Shown piece by piece: positions 18,472-30,842 of a DNA stretch of 64,000 nucleotides. How positions within the stretch are numbered: the stretch's first letter is position 1; each line of letters opens with the position of its first letter. Both the position numbers and the translations under genes were made by a program. Origin of the DNA: PALSA-911 sp963743035 (lineage in GTDB: Bacteria > Pseudomonadota > Alphaproteobacteria > Acetobacterales > Acetobacteraceae); NCBI GenBank assembly GCA_963743035.1, contig CAVUOB010000015.1, forward strand, positions 124,001 to 188,000. Direction: 5' to 3'. The notes under the pieces are model-generated. The model worked only from the letters and a program-made list of their open reading frames with translations. It did not search any database and was not told the DNA's origin.

Positions 18472-19173
18472 ATGGTGGAACAGGAAGCGTTACCCCGCTC
18501 GCACTCCGATCAGCCCGGTGGCGAGCAGACAGCCGGCCGGCCCGGCCGGCCGCGCCAGCAATCGCCGGACTATCGCCGCGAGCATCTGATCGACGCCGCC
18601 GAGGATGTCTTCCTCGACAAGGGCTATCACGCCGCCACGATGAACGACATCGCCGCGCGCGCCGGCATGTCGAAGAAGACCGTCTACCAGGTGTTTCCGT
18701 CCAAGGAGGTGCTGTTCGGCGCCTGGATGGGGGACCGGCTGGCGGTGCTGCGCGTGCCGATCGAACCGGATGGCCGCGACCCCGAAGACGTGCTGGTCGA
18801 TCTTCTGGTGAAGATGGCGCTGTTCCTGCTGTCGCCCCGGCACATCGCGATGACGCGGCTGTTGGTGGCCGAGGGGCAGCGTTCGCCGGAAATCGGCCGG
18901 GCTTTGCAGAGCCTCGGCCTCGGCCGCGGCGACGGCACGCTGGAGAAATATCTCGCGTCGCAGGCCGACTGCGGCGTCCTGCGCCTCGACAATCCGCTGG
19001 AGACGGCCAGCATGCTGTTCGGCTGCGCCATCGGCGAGCCGATGCTGAAGCTGCTGGTCTGCAATGAGCCGGCGCCGGACGTCGCCGAGATCGAAAGGCG
19101 CGCGCGCGCCTCCGTCCGGCTGTTGCTGGCCAAGGTCCTGACGGCCGGTGTCAAGGCGGGCGGGATCAGGTAG
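18472..19173 (+). CDS. TetR/AcrR-family repressor of the efflux operon
   Basis: A 233-residue regulator. After a disordered first 35 residues rich in Gln/Pro/Gly comes the TetR DNA-binding domain: REHLIDAAEDVFLDKGYHAA, then MNDIAARAGMSKKTVYQVFP as the helix-turn-helix. The C-terminal part fits the AcrR-type ligand domain. It is divergent from mexA with a 286-base spacer containing the tandem dyads. Repression of mexAB-oprM, relieved by pump substrates, is the family model and is inferred here. Confidence 0.9.
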   Translation: MVEQEALPRSHSDQPGGEQTAGRPGRPRQQSPDYRREHLIDAAEDVFLDKGYHAATMNDIAARAGMSKKTVYQVFPSKEVLFGAWMGDRLAVLRVPIEPDGRDPEDVLVDLLVKMALFLLSPRHIAMTRLLVAEGQRSPEIGRALQSLGLGRGDGTLEKYLASQADCGVLRLDNPLETASMLFGCAIGEPMLKLLVCNEPAPDVAEIERRARASVRLLLAKVLTAGVKAGGIR

Positions 19174-19189
19174 AATTCGGTCCGCCGGC

Positions 19190-21160
19190 TCAGGCGGCGG
19201 CGAACGCGTCCCAGGAACCGGCAGCGGCGGCGAGTATGCGCTCGGCGTCCTCGTCCAGCAGCAGCCGCGCGGCGCGCATGTGCTCGGTGACCGCCCGCAG
19301 CCGTCGCACCCATTCTTGCCGCGTAAAGTAGCGTTCCGCGAGCGACGGCCTCGGGTCCTCGCCGCGATCCGCCCGCGTCGCCGCGAAGGGAACGAAGCTG
19401 CCCATGATGCTGTACAGTTCCCCGGCGGCGAAGCCGGGCGCGCGCAGGTTCCAGCCGGTATGGGTGCCGACCGGGGCCTGGGTCAGCGGATGGCGGATGC
19501 CGCCGAGCGCGTTGCCGTCGCCGTCCGGGCGGGCGACGAACACCGGATAGGCGGCGCCCTCGGCCGGCGGCTGGCGCGAATGATCCAGCAGCCGCAGCCC
19601 GTTGAGCCGCTCGGGCAGCGCCATGCCGGGAATGGCCGGAAACGCCGCCCGGGCCTGCTCCAGGGTGACCAGCGTGCCGTCCGCCCGGCTCGGGAAGCAG
19701 CTCGGCGGCGGCGCCGTGCCGTCCTCCACCCAGGCTCGCAACGCCGCGAGTAGCGGCCGTAGGATCGCCTGGTAGCAGAGCGGGTTGGCGCCATGCCGGG
19801 TGACGCCGGGGGGAGGGGGCGTGTAGGCGCCGTGCTGATGCGTCGCGGCCAGGTAGACGCGCACATCGTCGGGCTGGGCGATGTCGTTGCCCTCGGTGTC
19901 GGTCACCACCAGGGAGGCGCGGGCGGCCCAGAGCTCGCTGTCGGTATCGACATGCATCACCTTCGGCCGCACGCCCTGCGCGGCGGCCCTGGCCAGGATG
20001 CCGTCGGTCCGGCCGCTGATCGGGTCGTGCAGCGTGGCGTAGGTGAAGGGGAACTGGTCGTCCGGGAACGAATGGTCCTCGTGCTGGCGCGGATAGCGGC
20101 CGGGCTGGGCGAAGGACGCGTTGACGAAGGTCCGCCGCGAGCCGGCCACGGTCGGCAGGATGGCATCGAACACCTTCCCGCCCGAAGGCGACAGGTTGAA
20201 GCCCTGGTGCACGAAATCGCGCAGCACGCGGCCCGATTGCGACAGGCCGAAGCCGATCACGTGACGGATCCGCCCGGCGAGCGGGTTGGCCGGATCGCTG
20301 CCGCGCAGCAGCGTGACGAAATCGCGGATGGCGGCGAAGCCGATGCCGAGCACCACCGGATCGCGCGCGGTGTAGATGAACTCGTAGATCGCCCCGCGGT
20401 CATATCCCGGATCGGACGGGCGGGTGATTTCGATATGGAGGGCGTCCAGATAGCGCCAGGCCAGACCGGCCGGCACGGCCCGCGCATCGCGTTCCCGCTC
20501 GCGCACCGTCAGGCTGGCATCGCCAGGGTCAAGGCTGGTGGCGGGATAGCTCAGCGTGGCGACGAAGCGGTCCGGCCCGAGCTCGCGGGTGCGCTCCTCC
20601 GGCGAGGAGCCGGGCGCGTCGCAGATGAACTCCTCGCGCGCCCGGCCGGTGATCGGGCGCCCCTGGTCGGTGGCGGTCGGAAACCGCGCGGTTAGCCGCC
20701 CGTCGCCGGGCGCGACATCGCCCTGCCAGGCCGACCAGGCCAGGCAATAGCCCTGGCGCATCAGATAGCCGTTCCCCGCATCCTCCGGCGAGGACGGGCG
20801 CTGGCTGGCCGGCGCGGTGTTGAAATACGACAGCGAGCGCAAGGTGCCGCGGTTGAGCACGTCATACAGCAGGAAGCCGTTGCCGCCCTTGGGATCACCA
20901 TTGGGATCAATCGGGTGCAGCAGGCAGAAATCGGTCTCGTACCGCACCTGTCCGGCGGCATCGCGCGGGGCGCGGTCGAGATGGACGATGCCGGCATTCA
21001 GCGGATGCAGCGGATCCAGCGTGCCGGTCAGCCGGCCGGCGAGGCGGGCGAACCGCCCGGCGCCGGCGAAGCTTTCGCCCCCGAAGCAGGGGGATTCGCG
21101 GTCGGTGATATCGATGTTGCGGATGCTGCCGGCGGCGGCGCTCAGTGGCTGGTCGTCCAT
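19190..21160 (-). CDS. Large secreted-type alpha/beta hydrolase domain protein
   Basis: A 656-residue protein of the family annotated as alpha/beta hydrolase domain-containing. GFGLSQSGRVLRDFVHQGFN contains the G-x-S-x-S-G nucleophile elbow, and VMHVDTDSELWAARASL and YLAATHQHGAY hold acidic and His residues that could complete the triad. A repeat-like N-terminal beta-rich region precedes the catalytic part. The ATG at 21160 follows GGGGGGA; longer in-frame extensions have no such site. It has no clear signal peptide. Substrate unknown. It ends 16 bases from the convergent TetR stop. Confidence 0.8.
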   Translation of the reverse strand: MDDQPLSAAAGSIRNIDITDRESPCFGGESFAGAGRFARLAGRLTGTLDPLHPLNAGIVHLDRAPRDAAGQVRYETDFCLLHPIDPNGDPKGGNGFLLYDVLNRGTLRSLSYFNTAPASQRPSSPEDAGNGYLMRQGYCLAWSAWQGDVAPGDGRLTARFPTATDQGRPITGRAREEFICDAPGSSPEERTRELGPDRFVATLSYPATSLDPGDASLTVRERERDARAVPAGLAWRYLDALHIEITRPSDPGYDRGAIYEFIYTARDPVVLGIGFAAIRDFVTLLRGSDPANPLAGRIRHVIGFGLSQSGRVLRDFVHQGFNLSPSGGKVFDAILPTVAGSRRTFVNASFAQPGRYPRQHEDHSFPDDQFPFTYATLHDPISGRTDGILARAAAQGVRPKVMHVDTDSELWAARASLVVTDTEGNDIAQPDDVRVYLAATHQHGAYTPPPPGVTRHGANPLCYQAILRPLLAALRAWVEDGTAPPPSCFPSRADGTLVTLEQARAAFPAIPGMALPERLNGLRLLDHSRQPPAEGAAYPVFVARPDGDGNALGGIRHPLTQAPVGTHTGWNLRAPGFAAGELYSIMGSFVPFAATRADRGEDPRPSLAERYFTRQEWVRRLRAVTEHMRAARLLLDEDAERILAAAAGSWDAFAAA

Positions 21161-21312
21161 GGCCGATCCCCCCCGTGAATGGCCGAAATAGACTGACATT
21201 CCCGGCACGGACCGTCCATGACGCCCCTCGTTATTCCGGCCGGCACGATCTACCCTGGCAGGATCGGCGCTGGCAGCGAACTGGATTCCTGCGGCAACAG
21301 GACAGGCAGGAC

Positions 21313-22221
21313 ATGATCGCATCGGCGCAAGCCCATTTCGTGACCTTCGCGGTCGACGCGGCCCGGCTGGGCCTCTGGCTGTTCATCCTCGGTGCCATCT
21401 TCCTGCCGCTGGAGCGGCTGTTCGCGGTGCGGCCGCAACGCATCCTGCGCCGGCAATTCGGCGTCGACCTGGCCTATTACTTCGGCAACAACCTGCTGAC
21501 GCTGGCATTCCTGGCCAGCCTCACGGCCATCCTGGGCGCGGCGCTGCACCGCGTGGTGCCGGATGCCCTGCAATCTGCCGCTGCCGCGCTGCCGTTCTGG
21601 GCGCGCCTGCTGGCCACGCTGGTGGTGGGCGAGTTCGGCTTCTACTGGGGCCATCGCTGGTCGCACGAAATCCCGCTGCTCTGGCGCTTCCATGCCATCC
21701 ATCACAGCCCGGAGCAGATCGACTGGCTGGTCAACACGCGCCTGCACCCGGTGGACATGATCTTCACCCGCCTGTGCGGCTTCGTGCCGCTCTATGTGCT
21801 CGGCCTCACCCCGGCGAGCCTCACGCGCGGCGGCGCCCTGCCGCTGCTGCTGGTGCTGTTCACCACGGTCTGGGGCTTCTTCATCCACGCCAACATAGGC
21901 TGGCGCTTCGGCTGGCTGGAAAAGCTCATCGCCACCCCGGCCTTCCATCGCTGGCACCACACCAACGACGCCAACCGCGACCACAACTATGCCTCCACCC
22001 TGCCGCTGTTCGACCTGCTGTTCTCCACCTTCCATCTGCCGCGCCAGGGTTCGCCGCCCTGCTACGGCATCGACGCGCCGATGCCCGCCGGCCTGGCCGG
22101 CCAGCTGCTGAACCCGTTCGCCGCCCCAATTGGCTCGGCGGCGGGCGACGCCTCGCCGGCCGGCGATGGAATAAATCACGCCGCCGCGGCGTCTGATCAG
22201 CACGGGCCGTCCGCCGACTGA
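21313..22221 (+). CDS. Sterol desaturase / fatty-acid hydroxylase superfamily protein
   Basis: A 302-residue integral membrane di-iron enzyme. Histidine motifs HRWSHEIPLLWRFHAIHHS and HRWHHTNDANRDHNY supply the metal ligands (HxxxH, HxxHH type). Helices lie near residues 15-35, 55-80, 95-115 and 165-190. The substrate could be a hopanoid, sterol-like lipid, carotenoid or fatty acid; the sequence does not decide. It starts 152 bases from the divergent hydrolase, and the ATG follows GGCAGGAC. Confidence 0.87.
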   Translation: MIASAQAHFVTFAVDAARLGLWLFILGAIFLPLERLFAVRPQRILRRQFGVDLAYYFGNNLLTLAFLASLTAILGAALHRVVPDALQSAAAALPFWARLLATLVVGEFGFYWGHRWSHEIPLLWRFHAIHHSPEQIDWLVNTRLHPVDMIFTRLCGFVPLYVLGLTPASLTRGGALPLLLVLFTTVWGFFIHANIGWRFGWLEKLIATPAFHRWHHTNDANRDHNYASTLPLFDLLFSTFHLPRQGSPPCYGIDAPMPAGLAGQLLNPFAAPIGSAAGDASPAGDGINHAAAASDQHGPSAD

Positions 22222-22307
22222 TCCAAAAGGCGGCCTGAGTCGTTCCTGTAGGGTGTAGGCTATACAATCGGCACGGGTGCCCCATATGCAGGGCGTTGGA
22301 GCGAGAC

Positions 22308-22940
22308 ATGACCCACGACAAGTGCGGCGATCGACCCGGCCTGTTCCGCCAGCCCGGCGCCTGGGGCCTGGCGCTGGCGCTCTGCGCGCTGGGCCTGCCC
22401 GGCAGCGCCCGCGCCGGGACCTACGCGCTCGACCAGCGCTTCGCCAGCATCGAGTTCAGCGTGGACAATATCGGCCTGTTCACCTCCGAGGGGCAGTTCA
22501 AGCGCTTCCAGTCCAGCCTGACCATCGACGAGGCGCATCCCGAACGCAGCCAGATCGACGTCGACGTGGACGCCGGATCGGTCGACATGTTCTGGGAAGA
22601 GGGCGTGGCGATGCTGCGCTCGCCCGAGTATTTCGACGTCCAGCATTTTCCCGACGTCCGCTTCAAGAGCTCGGCGATCGAGCCGGTTTCGCCCGATCGC
22701 TACATCATCCACGGCGTGCTGGAGATCCGCCGGATCCTGCAGCCCTGCGTGCTGGAGGCGAAGATGGTCGGCCGGCATTTCGATGCCGCCAGACATATCG
22801 AAATTGCCGATTTCATCGCCTCGGGGGAGCTGAAGCGGTCGATCTTCGGCATGGTCGCCGATCGCGGCTTCATCTCCGACGTCGTCAAGCTGAAGATCAC
22901 CGCGCATATCCAGCTCACCCCCGTCGCCAATGCCGAGTGA
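22308..22940 (+). CDS. YceI family periplasmic lipid-binding protein
   Basis: A 210-residue secreted protein: signal peptide (ALALCALGLPGSARA, cleavage before GTYALDQRF), then the YceI lipocalin-like barrel with YALDQRFASIEFSVDNIGLF and SPEYFDVQHFPDVRFKS. YceI proteins bind isoprenoid quinone-like lipids. The ATG at 22308 has GGAGCGAG upstream; a TTG four codons earlier is less likely. The stop overlaps the cytochrome b561 gene by 11 bases. A TATACA -10-like hexamer lies at 22261 with no good -35, so an alternative sigma factor is possible. Confidence 0.9.
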   Translation: MTHDKCGDRPGLFRQPGAWGLALALCALGLPGSARAGTYALDQRFASIEFSVDNIGLFTSEGQFKRFQSSLTIDEAHPERSQIDVDVDAGSVDMFWEEGVAMLRSPEYFDVQHFPDVRFKSSAIEPVSPDRYIIHGVLEIRRILQPCVLEAKMVGRHFDAARHIEIADFIASGELKRSIFGMVADRGFISDVVKLKITAHIQLTPVANAE

Positions 22941-23499
22941 CCGGCCGGCGGTATGGCCGGCGGTGCAGCGCCGGCTGCACTGGGCAACCGCGGCGCTGGT
23001 GCTGATCGCCTTCCCGCTCGGCTGGCTGATGGTCAACACCCCGCTCAGCCAGTTGCTGGCCAAGTTCCTGCTGTACCAGGTGCACAAGACCATCGGCCTG
23101 ATCGTGCTGATCCTGGTCTGCGCGCGGCTGCTGCTGCGGGCCGGCCGCAACCGCCCGGCATGGGACGCGGACCTGCCCGCCTGGCAGCTTCGCGCCGCGA
23201 ATTGGATGCATGCGCTGCTCTACGTCCTGCTGCTGCTCACCCCCGTGCTCGGCTACCTGACCGCGTCCGCCGCCCCCGCCCGGGTGCCGACCTTGTTCCT
23301 GGGCGTGATCCCGGTGCCGCATCTGCTCGGCCCCGACCGCGAATGGTTCGCCTGGCTGCGCCAGCTGCATCGCGGCGCCGCCATCGCCCTGGTGGCGCTG
23401 GCCTGCGCCCACGCGGCGGCGGCGATCCACAACCACCTGCAAGGCAGGGCCACGCTGGTGCGCATGTGGCGCGGCCGTCCCGCGCGTTCCCGCGCATGA
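22930..23499 (+). CDS. Cytochrome b561 family protein
   Basis: A 189-residue four-helix membrane cytochrome that shuttles electrons, typically from quinol. RRLHWATAALVLIAFPLGWL, YQVHKTIGLIVLILVCARLL, WMHALLYVLLLLTPVLGYL and RQLHRGAAIALVALACAHAA each bring a His, giving the b-heme ligands. It overlaps YceI by 11 bases, a pairing seen in many proteobacteria, which suggests a shared quinone-related function. The C-terminus is Arg-rich and cytoplasmic. Confidence 0.9.
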   Translation: MPSDRPAVWPAVQRRLHWATAALVLIAFPLGWLMVNTPLSQLLAKFLLYQVHKTIGLIVLILVCARLLLRAGRNRPAWDADLPAWQLRAANWMHALLYVLLLLTPVLGYLTASAAPARVPTLFLGVIPVPHLLGPDREWFAWLRQLHRGAAIALVALACAHAAAAIHNHLQGRATLVRMWRGRPARSRA

Positions 23500-23525
23500 C
23501 GTCAAACCGGAGGAGAACAGGTCCG

Positions 23526-24149
23526 ATGTCACACCCCGTCAGGACCATCATCATCGCCTGGGCTTGGGCCTTGGCCGCCTGCTGCCTCGCCACCGCCGCC
23601 TTGGCCCAGGCGCCGCCCACGACCCGCATCCGCGGCACCATCGCCGCCATCGAAGGCCCGGTCATGACGGTCACCACCCGCGAAGGGCCGAAGCTGCCGA
23701 TCACGCTCGCCGAGCCGTTGACGGTGCTGTCGGTGAAGAATGTGGAGCTCTCCTCCATCCAGCCCGGCACCTATATCGGCACCGCCGCCAAACCCGGCCC
23801 GGGCGGCCAGCTCCAGGCCATCGAGGTCCTGGTATTCCCGGAATCGGCGCGCGGATCGGGGGAGGGGCATTACGCCTGGGACCTGCAGCCCGACAGCACG
23901 ATGACCAACGCCAGCGTCACCGCCGCCGTGCAGGGCAGTTCCGGCCGCGACCTCGACCTCGCCTACAAGGGCGGCTCCACCAAAATCCATGTGCCCGACG
24001 GCGTCCCCGTCGTCACCTTCATTCCGGCCGAGCGATCGGACCTGAAGCCCGGCGCGCCGGTTTTCCTGTCCGCCACCAAGGGCGCCGACGGCGGCCTGAC
24101 CGCCGCGCGCGTCATCGTCGGCAAGAACGGCGTCGCGCCCCCGATGTAA
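23526..24149 (+). CDS. Periplasmic protein of unknown function, DUF5666-like
   Basis: A 207-residue secreted protein. The signal peptide (AWALAACCLATAALAQA) is followed by TRIRGTIAAIEGPVMTVTTR, a beta-rich repeat seen again later as PVFLSATKGADGGLTAARVI. Short OB-like strands of this sort are found in DUF5666-type proteins, which is the closest match I recognise; the assignment is tentative. It follows cytochrome b561 by 26 bases with GGAGGA before the ATG, so it belongs to the YceI/b561 transcript. Confidence 0.65.
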   Translation: MSHPVRTIIIAWAWALAACCLATAALAQAPPTTRIRGTIAAIEGPVMTVTTREGPKLPITLAEPLTVLSVKNVELSSIQPGTYIGTAAKPGPGGQLQAIEVLVFPESARGSGEGHYAWDLQPDSTMTNASVTAAVQGSSGRDLDLAYKGGSTKIHVPDGVPVVTFIPAERSDLKPGAPVFLSATKGADGGLTAARVIVGKNGVAPPM

Positions 24150-24164
24150 TCCGCCGCCACGCCG

Positions 24165-25394
24165 TTATCGCGTGGTATTCACCGTATTGTCGCTGCGCAC
24201 GGGAATGCCCGTCTCCTCGAAGCAGACCCGCGCCAGCGTCCGCACGCCGTCCTCGATCACCTGCGTGGACGGCATGGCGAAGCACAGCCGCATATAGGAT
24301 TTCGCCGCGTCCCCGTCGCAGGCCCATTCCGGCCCGGCGTTGAACACCAGCCCGGCCTTGGCCGCGGGCGCGATCAGCTTGCGCACGTCCACTTCGTCCG
24401 GCAGCTTCAGCCACAGGAAGATCCCGCCCTTCGGCCGGAAGGTTTCAACCGAAACCCCGAACTCGCGCCGCAGCGCCTCCTCCATCACATCCAGCTTGCC
24501 TTCCAGCGCGGTGCTGAGGCGCTTGATGTGCTCGTCGTAGAAACGCGAGAAATACTCCGCCACCACCATCTGATCGACGGCGCCGGTGCCGCCGTCGCCC
24601 TTCAGCGCGATCAGCTGCGACAGCGCCGACCACTCCGCCACCAGATACCCGACGCGCAGCGCCGGGGCCAGGGATTTGGAGAAGGAGCCGATATGGATCA
24701 CCTGCGTCGGGTCCAGGGAATACAGCGCCGGCGGCGCGTCCCAGGCCCAGATCAGGTCGGCGTAGCACTCATCCTCGAAGATCGGCACGCCATAGGCCTT
24801 GGCCAGCCGCAGCAGCGCCAGGCGCCGCTCCAGCGGCAGGATGCTGCCGGTCGGGTTCTGGATCGTCGGGATCGTGTAGATGAATTTCGGCGCCACGCCC
24901 CGGGCCTTCAGCCCGGCCAGGATCTCCTCCAGCGCGTCCATCCTTATGCCGTCGTCATCGAGCGGCGCGCCGACGATGTTGAGCCCCATCTTGCGGAACT
25001 TCGTGATCGCCCCGCCATAGGAGAACCCCTCCACGATGATGGTGTCGCCGCGCGCCGCCAGCAGCCGGCAGACCATGTCGATCCCCTGGCCGGAGCCCGA
25101 GGTGATCGCGATGTCGTCGCGGCTGCAGGTGATGCCGCGCCGCGCCGCCAGCTTGCCGGCCACGAAGTCGCGCAGCGGCGGATAGCCCTGCGGCCCCAAT
25201 CCCAGGTTGTAGATCGCCAGGCTCGCACCCTCGCGCCGCAGCACGGACGCGGCCGCCTCGGCCAGTTGCTCGCAGGGGATCAGCGTCGGGTCGTTGTTGC
25301 CGCCGACGAAATAATAGGGCGGGAATCCGCCCCAGCGCGGCGTCGGCGGCGGCAGTTCCTCGGTATAGAGATTGGCGTACGCAAACCCGTCCAT
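24165..25394 (-). CDS. PLP-dependent aminotransferase, class I/II (2-aminoadipate-type)
   Basis: A 409-residue fold-type I enzyme. SGSGQGIDMVCRLLAARGD, IPTIQNPTGSILP, FEDECYADLIW and IGSFSKSLAPALRVGYLV, whose Lys binds PLP, are the family blocks. Related enzymes act on 2-aminoadipate, aromatic amino acids or kynurenine; the substrate is not evident. The ATG at 25394 begins MDGFAYANLYTEELPPP after a GGAG site. The stop is 15 bases from the convergent periplasmic-protein gene. Confidence 0.87.
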   Translation of the reverse strand: MDGFAYANLYTEELPPPTPRWGGFPPYYFVGGNNDPTLIPCEQLAEAAASVLRREGASLAIYNLGLGPQGYPPLRDFVAGKLAARRGITCSRDDIAITSGSGQGIDMVCRLLAARGDTIIVEGFSYGGAITKFRKMGLNIVGAPLDDDGIRMDALEEILAGLKARGVAPKFIYTIPTIQNPTGSILPLERRLALLRLAKAYGVPIFEDECYADLIWAWDAPPALYSLDPTQVIHIGSFSKSLAPALRVGYLVAEWSALSQLIALKGDGGTGAVDQMVVAEYFSRFYDEHIKRLSTALEGKLDVMEEALRREFGVSVETFRPKGGIFLWLKLPDEVDVRKLIAPAAKAGLVFNAGPEWACDGDAAKSYMRLCFAMPSTQVIEDGVRTLARVCFEETGIPVRSDNTVNTTR

Positions 25395-25514
25395 GGCGGT
25401 CTCCCCCGTATCGTCGCGATTTGGCGCCAAGCCTGAACCTCCGCCGCCCAGGCACGCAAGCCCCCCATGCAGCCCCCCCATGCAGCTATTGGGAACCGGC
25501 GGGTCTGCCCCGGT

Positions 25515-25543
25515 TTGAGCCCGCCGCCCCGCTGTGGTAGAAC
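25515..25543 (+). promoter_or_regulatory. Probable sigma-70 promoter of gyrA
   Basis: TTGAGC at 25515-25520, a 17-base spacer and TAGAAC at 25538-25543, 70 bases before the gyrA start. Confidence 0.55.
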
Positions 25544-25612
25544 ACGCGTTACCTCTTGCGCCTGTGAATGCGCGCAAAATCAACCTCCCAGCTGAACTGA
25601 ACCGAGCACATC

Positions 25613-28446
<2,834 letters not shown>

Positions 28447-28454
<8 letters not shown>

Positions 28455-28965
28455 GAACGACGCTAAGCCGCGGATCGGCCTCTATCCCGGCACGTTCGAT
28501 CCCGTCACCAACGGCCATATCGACATCATCGGCCGCGCCGCGCGGCTGATGGACAAACTGGTCATCGGCGTCTCCATCAGCACCGGCAAGGGCCCGCTGT
28601 TCTCGCTCGAGGAGCGGGTGGAGCTGGTTGAGGCCGAGGTCCAGGAGATCGCGAAGCGTAACGGCACCGTTATCGAGGTGCGCCCCTTCCAGGGCCTGCT
28701 GATCGATTTCGCCCGCAAACTGGGCGCCTGCATGATCGTGCGCGGGCTGCGCGCGGTGTCGGATTTCGACTATGAATTCCAGATGGCCGGCATGAACTAC
28801 CGCATGGCGCCGGACGTGGAGACGGTGTTCCTGATGGCCAGCGAGCGGCATCAGTTCATCGCCTCCCGCCTGGTCAAGGAAGTGGCCGCGCTCGGCGGCG
28901 ACATCACCAGTTTCGTGCCGGCCCTGACGCTCGACCGCACCCTGAAGCGGATCGGCCGCAGCTGA
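28447..28965 (+). CDS. coaD: Phosphopantetheine adenylyltransferase
   Basis: Catalyses the fourth step of coenzyme A synthesis, transfer of AMP from ATP to 4'-phosphopantetheine. A 172-residue nucleotidyltransferase: GLYPGTFDPVTNGHIDII carries the TxGH motif, and IVRGLRAVSDFDYEFQMAGM is the family signature. It overlaps the end of gyrA by 8 bases. Followed at 32 bases by the cyclophilin gene; this gyrA-coaD-cyclophilin order is common in alphaproteobacteria. Confidence 0.96.
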
Positions 28966-28997
28966 TCCTCCCGCGCTCAGCCCAATCGGAGAACCCC

Positions 28998-29579
<582 letters not shown>

Positions 29580-29610
29580 CGCCTCCAGCAGCCCATCCAG
29601 TAGCGCTTCC

Positions 29611-29642
29611 CCGGGGCCGCGCGGCACGCCGCGCGGCCCCGG
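29611..29642 (+). terminator. Strong hairpin after the cyclophilin gene
   Basis: Perfect 13-base stem (CCGGGGCCGCGCG with its complement) around a 6-base loop. No T-run follows, so it may act with Rho or simply protect the 3' end. Confidence 0.65.
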
Positions 29643-29655
29643 TCGATATCGTGCC

Positions 29656-29685
29656 TTGACGTTGCGCCCGACCTGTCGTTTTAAG
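29656..29685 (+). promoter_or_regulatory. Probable promoter of the tRNA-Lys gene
   Basis: TTGACG at 29656-29661, an 18-base spacer and TTTAAG at 29680-29685, about 52 bases before the mature tRNA. Confidence 0.5.
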
Positions 29686-29737
29686 CACCCGACAGGCCGC
29701 CGCAGACAGCGCCTGGCAAGTCCACGCCATCCAATGT

Positions 29738-29812
29738 GGGCCGGTAGCTCAGCGGTAGAGCAGTTGACTTTTAATCAACTGGCCGCGGGTTCGATCCCCG
29801 CCCGGCTCACCA
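29738..29812 (+). tRNA. tRNA-Lys (anticodon UUU)
   Basis: A complete cloverleaf with encoded CCA. Acceptor GGGCCGG pairs with CCGGCTC (one G-U); the D arm has GCTC/GAGC; the anticodon stem GTTGA/TCAAC frames loop CTTTTAA with anticodon TTT; the T arm contains GGTTCGATCC. Length 75 bases. Confidence 0.96.
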
Positions 29813-29867
29813 AAACCCTGTCGGACCGCCGGACGGCGCGGGACAGCACCACCCAGGCCACCCGAAG

Positions 29868-30380
29868 ATGCCAACAGAAATCGAACGGAAATTCCTCCTC
29901 GCCGCCGATGGCTGGCGCGCGCTTGCTATCAGAAGCGAACGATTGCAGGACGCGCTGATCGCCGCCTCGAACGGGCGCAAGGTGCGCGTGCGAATATACC
30001 GGGATCGCGCCACCCTGACCGTGAAAACCAGGCAGGAGGGATCGTCGCGCGCCGAATTCGAGTACGAAATCCCGGTCGGCGACGCCAGGGAACTCATCAC
30101 CGTCCATTGTGCCGACGACGCCATCACGAAAACCCGCCACTACGTGCCGCACCAGGGTTTCCTGTGGGAAGTCGACGTCTATGACGGCGTTCTCGGCGGC
30201 GTGATCCTGGCCGAGATCGAGCTCGAACGGGCCGATGCCGATGTGCCCCTGCCGGACTGGATCGGCCGCGAGGTGACCGGCGACCCCGCCTACAAGAAGA
30301 TCAACATGCTGAAGGCGCGCCTGGCTCGCCACGATCCCGCGGGTGCGGCCGCCGGCAATGGCGGCGTGCCCGGGCCGTGA
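29868..30380 (+). CDS. CYTH domain protein (inorganic triphosphatase-like)
   Basis: A 170-residue triphosphate tunnel enzyme. EIERKF near the N-terminus is the ExExK signature. The alternating charged strands that line the tunnel are seen: KVRVRIYRD, LTVKTRQEG, AEFEYEIPV, VILAEIELER. Bacterial members are usually tripolyphosphatases, less often adenylate cyclases. The frame runs from an ATG 55 bases after the tRNA to a hairpin at 30405. Confidence 0.9.
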   Translation: MPTEIERKFLLAADGWRALAIRSERLQDALIAASNGRKVRVRIYRDRATLTVKTRQEGSSRAEFEYEIPVGDARELITVHCADDAITKTRHYVPHQGFLWEVDVYDGVLGGVILAEIELERADADVPLPDWIGREVTGDPAYKKINMLKARLARHDPAGAAAGNGGVPGP

Positions 30381-30404
30381 TCGCGGCGGTCTCGGAAGTG
30401 TGAA

Positions 30405-30430
30405 GCCCGCCGCGCGGTGGAGCGGCGGGC
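30405..30430 (+). terminator. Hairpin after the CYTH gene
   Basis: GCCCGCCGC and its exact complement around an 8-base loop, 24 bases after the stop codon. No T-run. Confidence 0.5.
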
Positions 30431-30500
30431 CCCGGGCGCGCCAGCGGCCACAGCGGCGTCCGAATGACGCGGGCTAAGCTGCTGATGCCAAACCGATATG

Positions 30501-30561
30501 CGCCAGGGGAGGTGGATTCCATGCCCGAAGTTCGGGCGCGTGGAAGCCGCCTCCCATGGCG
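30501..30561. other. Long structured hairpin in the 30381-30842 gene-free gap
   Basis: About 25 base pairs within 61 bases: CGCCA/TGGCG, GGGAGGTGG/CCGCCTCCC (one G-T), TTCCA/TGGAA and GCCCGA/TCGGGC with a 3-base loop, separated only by small mismatches. The rest of the 460-base gap shows no gene; it becomes AT-richer at 30570-30660, where AAACCGTT occurs twice, and ends with AAAGGGG before the lipoprotein. A small RNA, leader structure or REP-like palindrome are possible. Confidence 0.6.
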
Positions 30562-30842
30562 GATGCGCCAGCAACGCTGTGAATTGGATCATAGCATCCA
30601 CCTGGCAATTCTGTAATAATGCCGTGGTTCAACGAAACCGTTCAAACCGTTTCACTTTCATCGGACCCTGCGCCGGCCCGGGATTGAGCCTCTCAACGCG
30701 GGGCTGGCCAGCCGATCCGATACCCAGTTCCGCCTGCAAGCGTGATCGCGTTCGAAATCACCGCCTCTCCGGCCGGCCGCCTGACGGATGGCGCCGGGCC
30801 GCCGGTCGAGCGCACGAAGACATCGCAAAGGGGAACCGTCAC

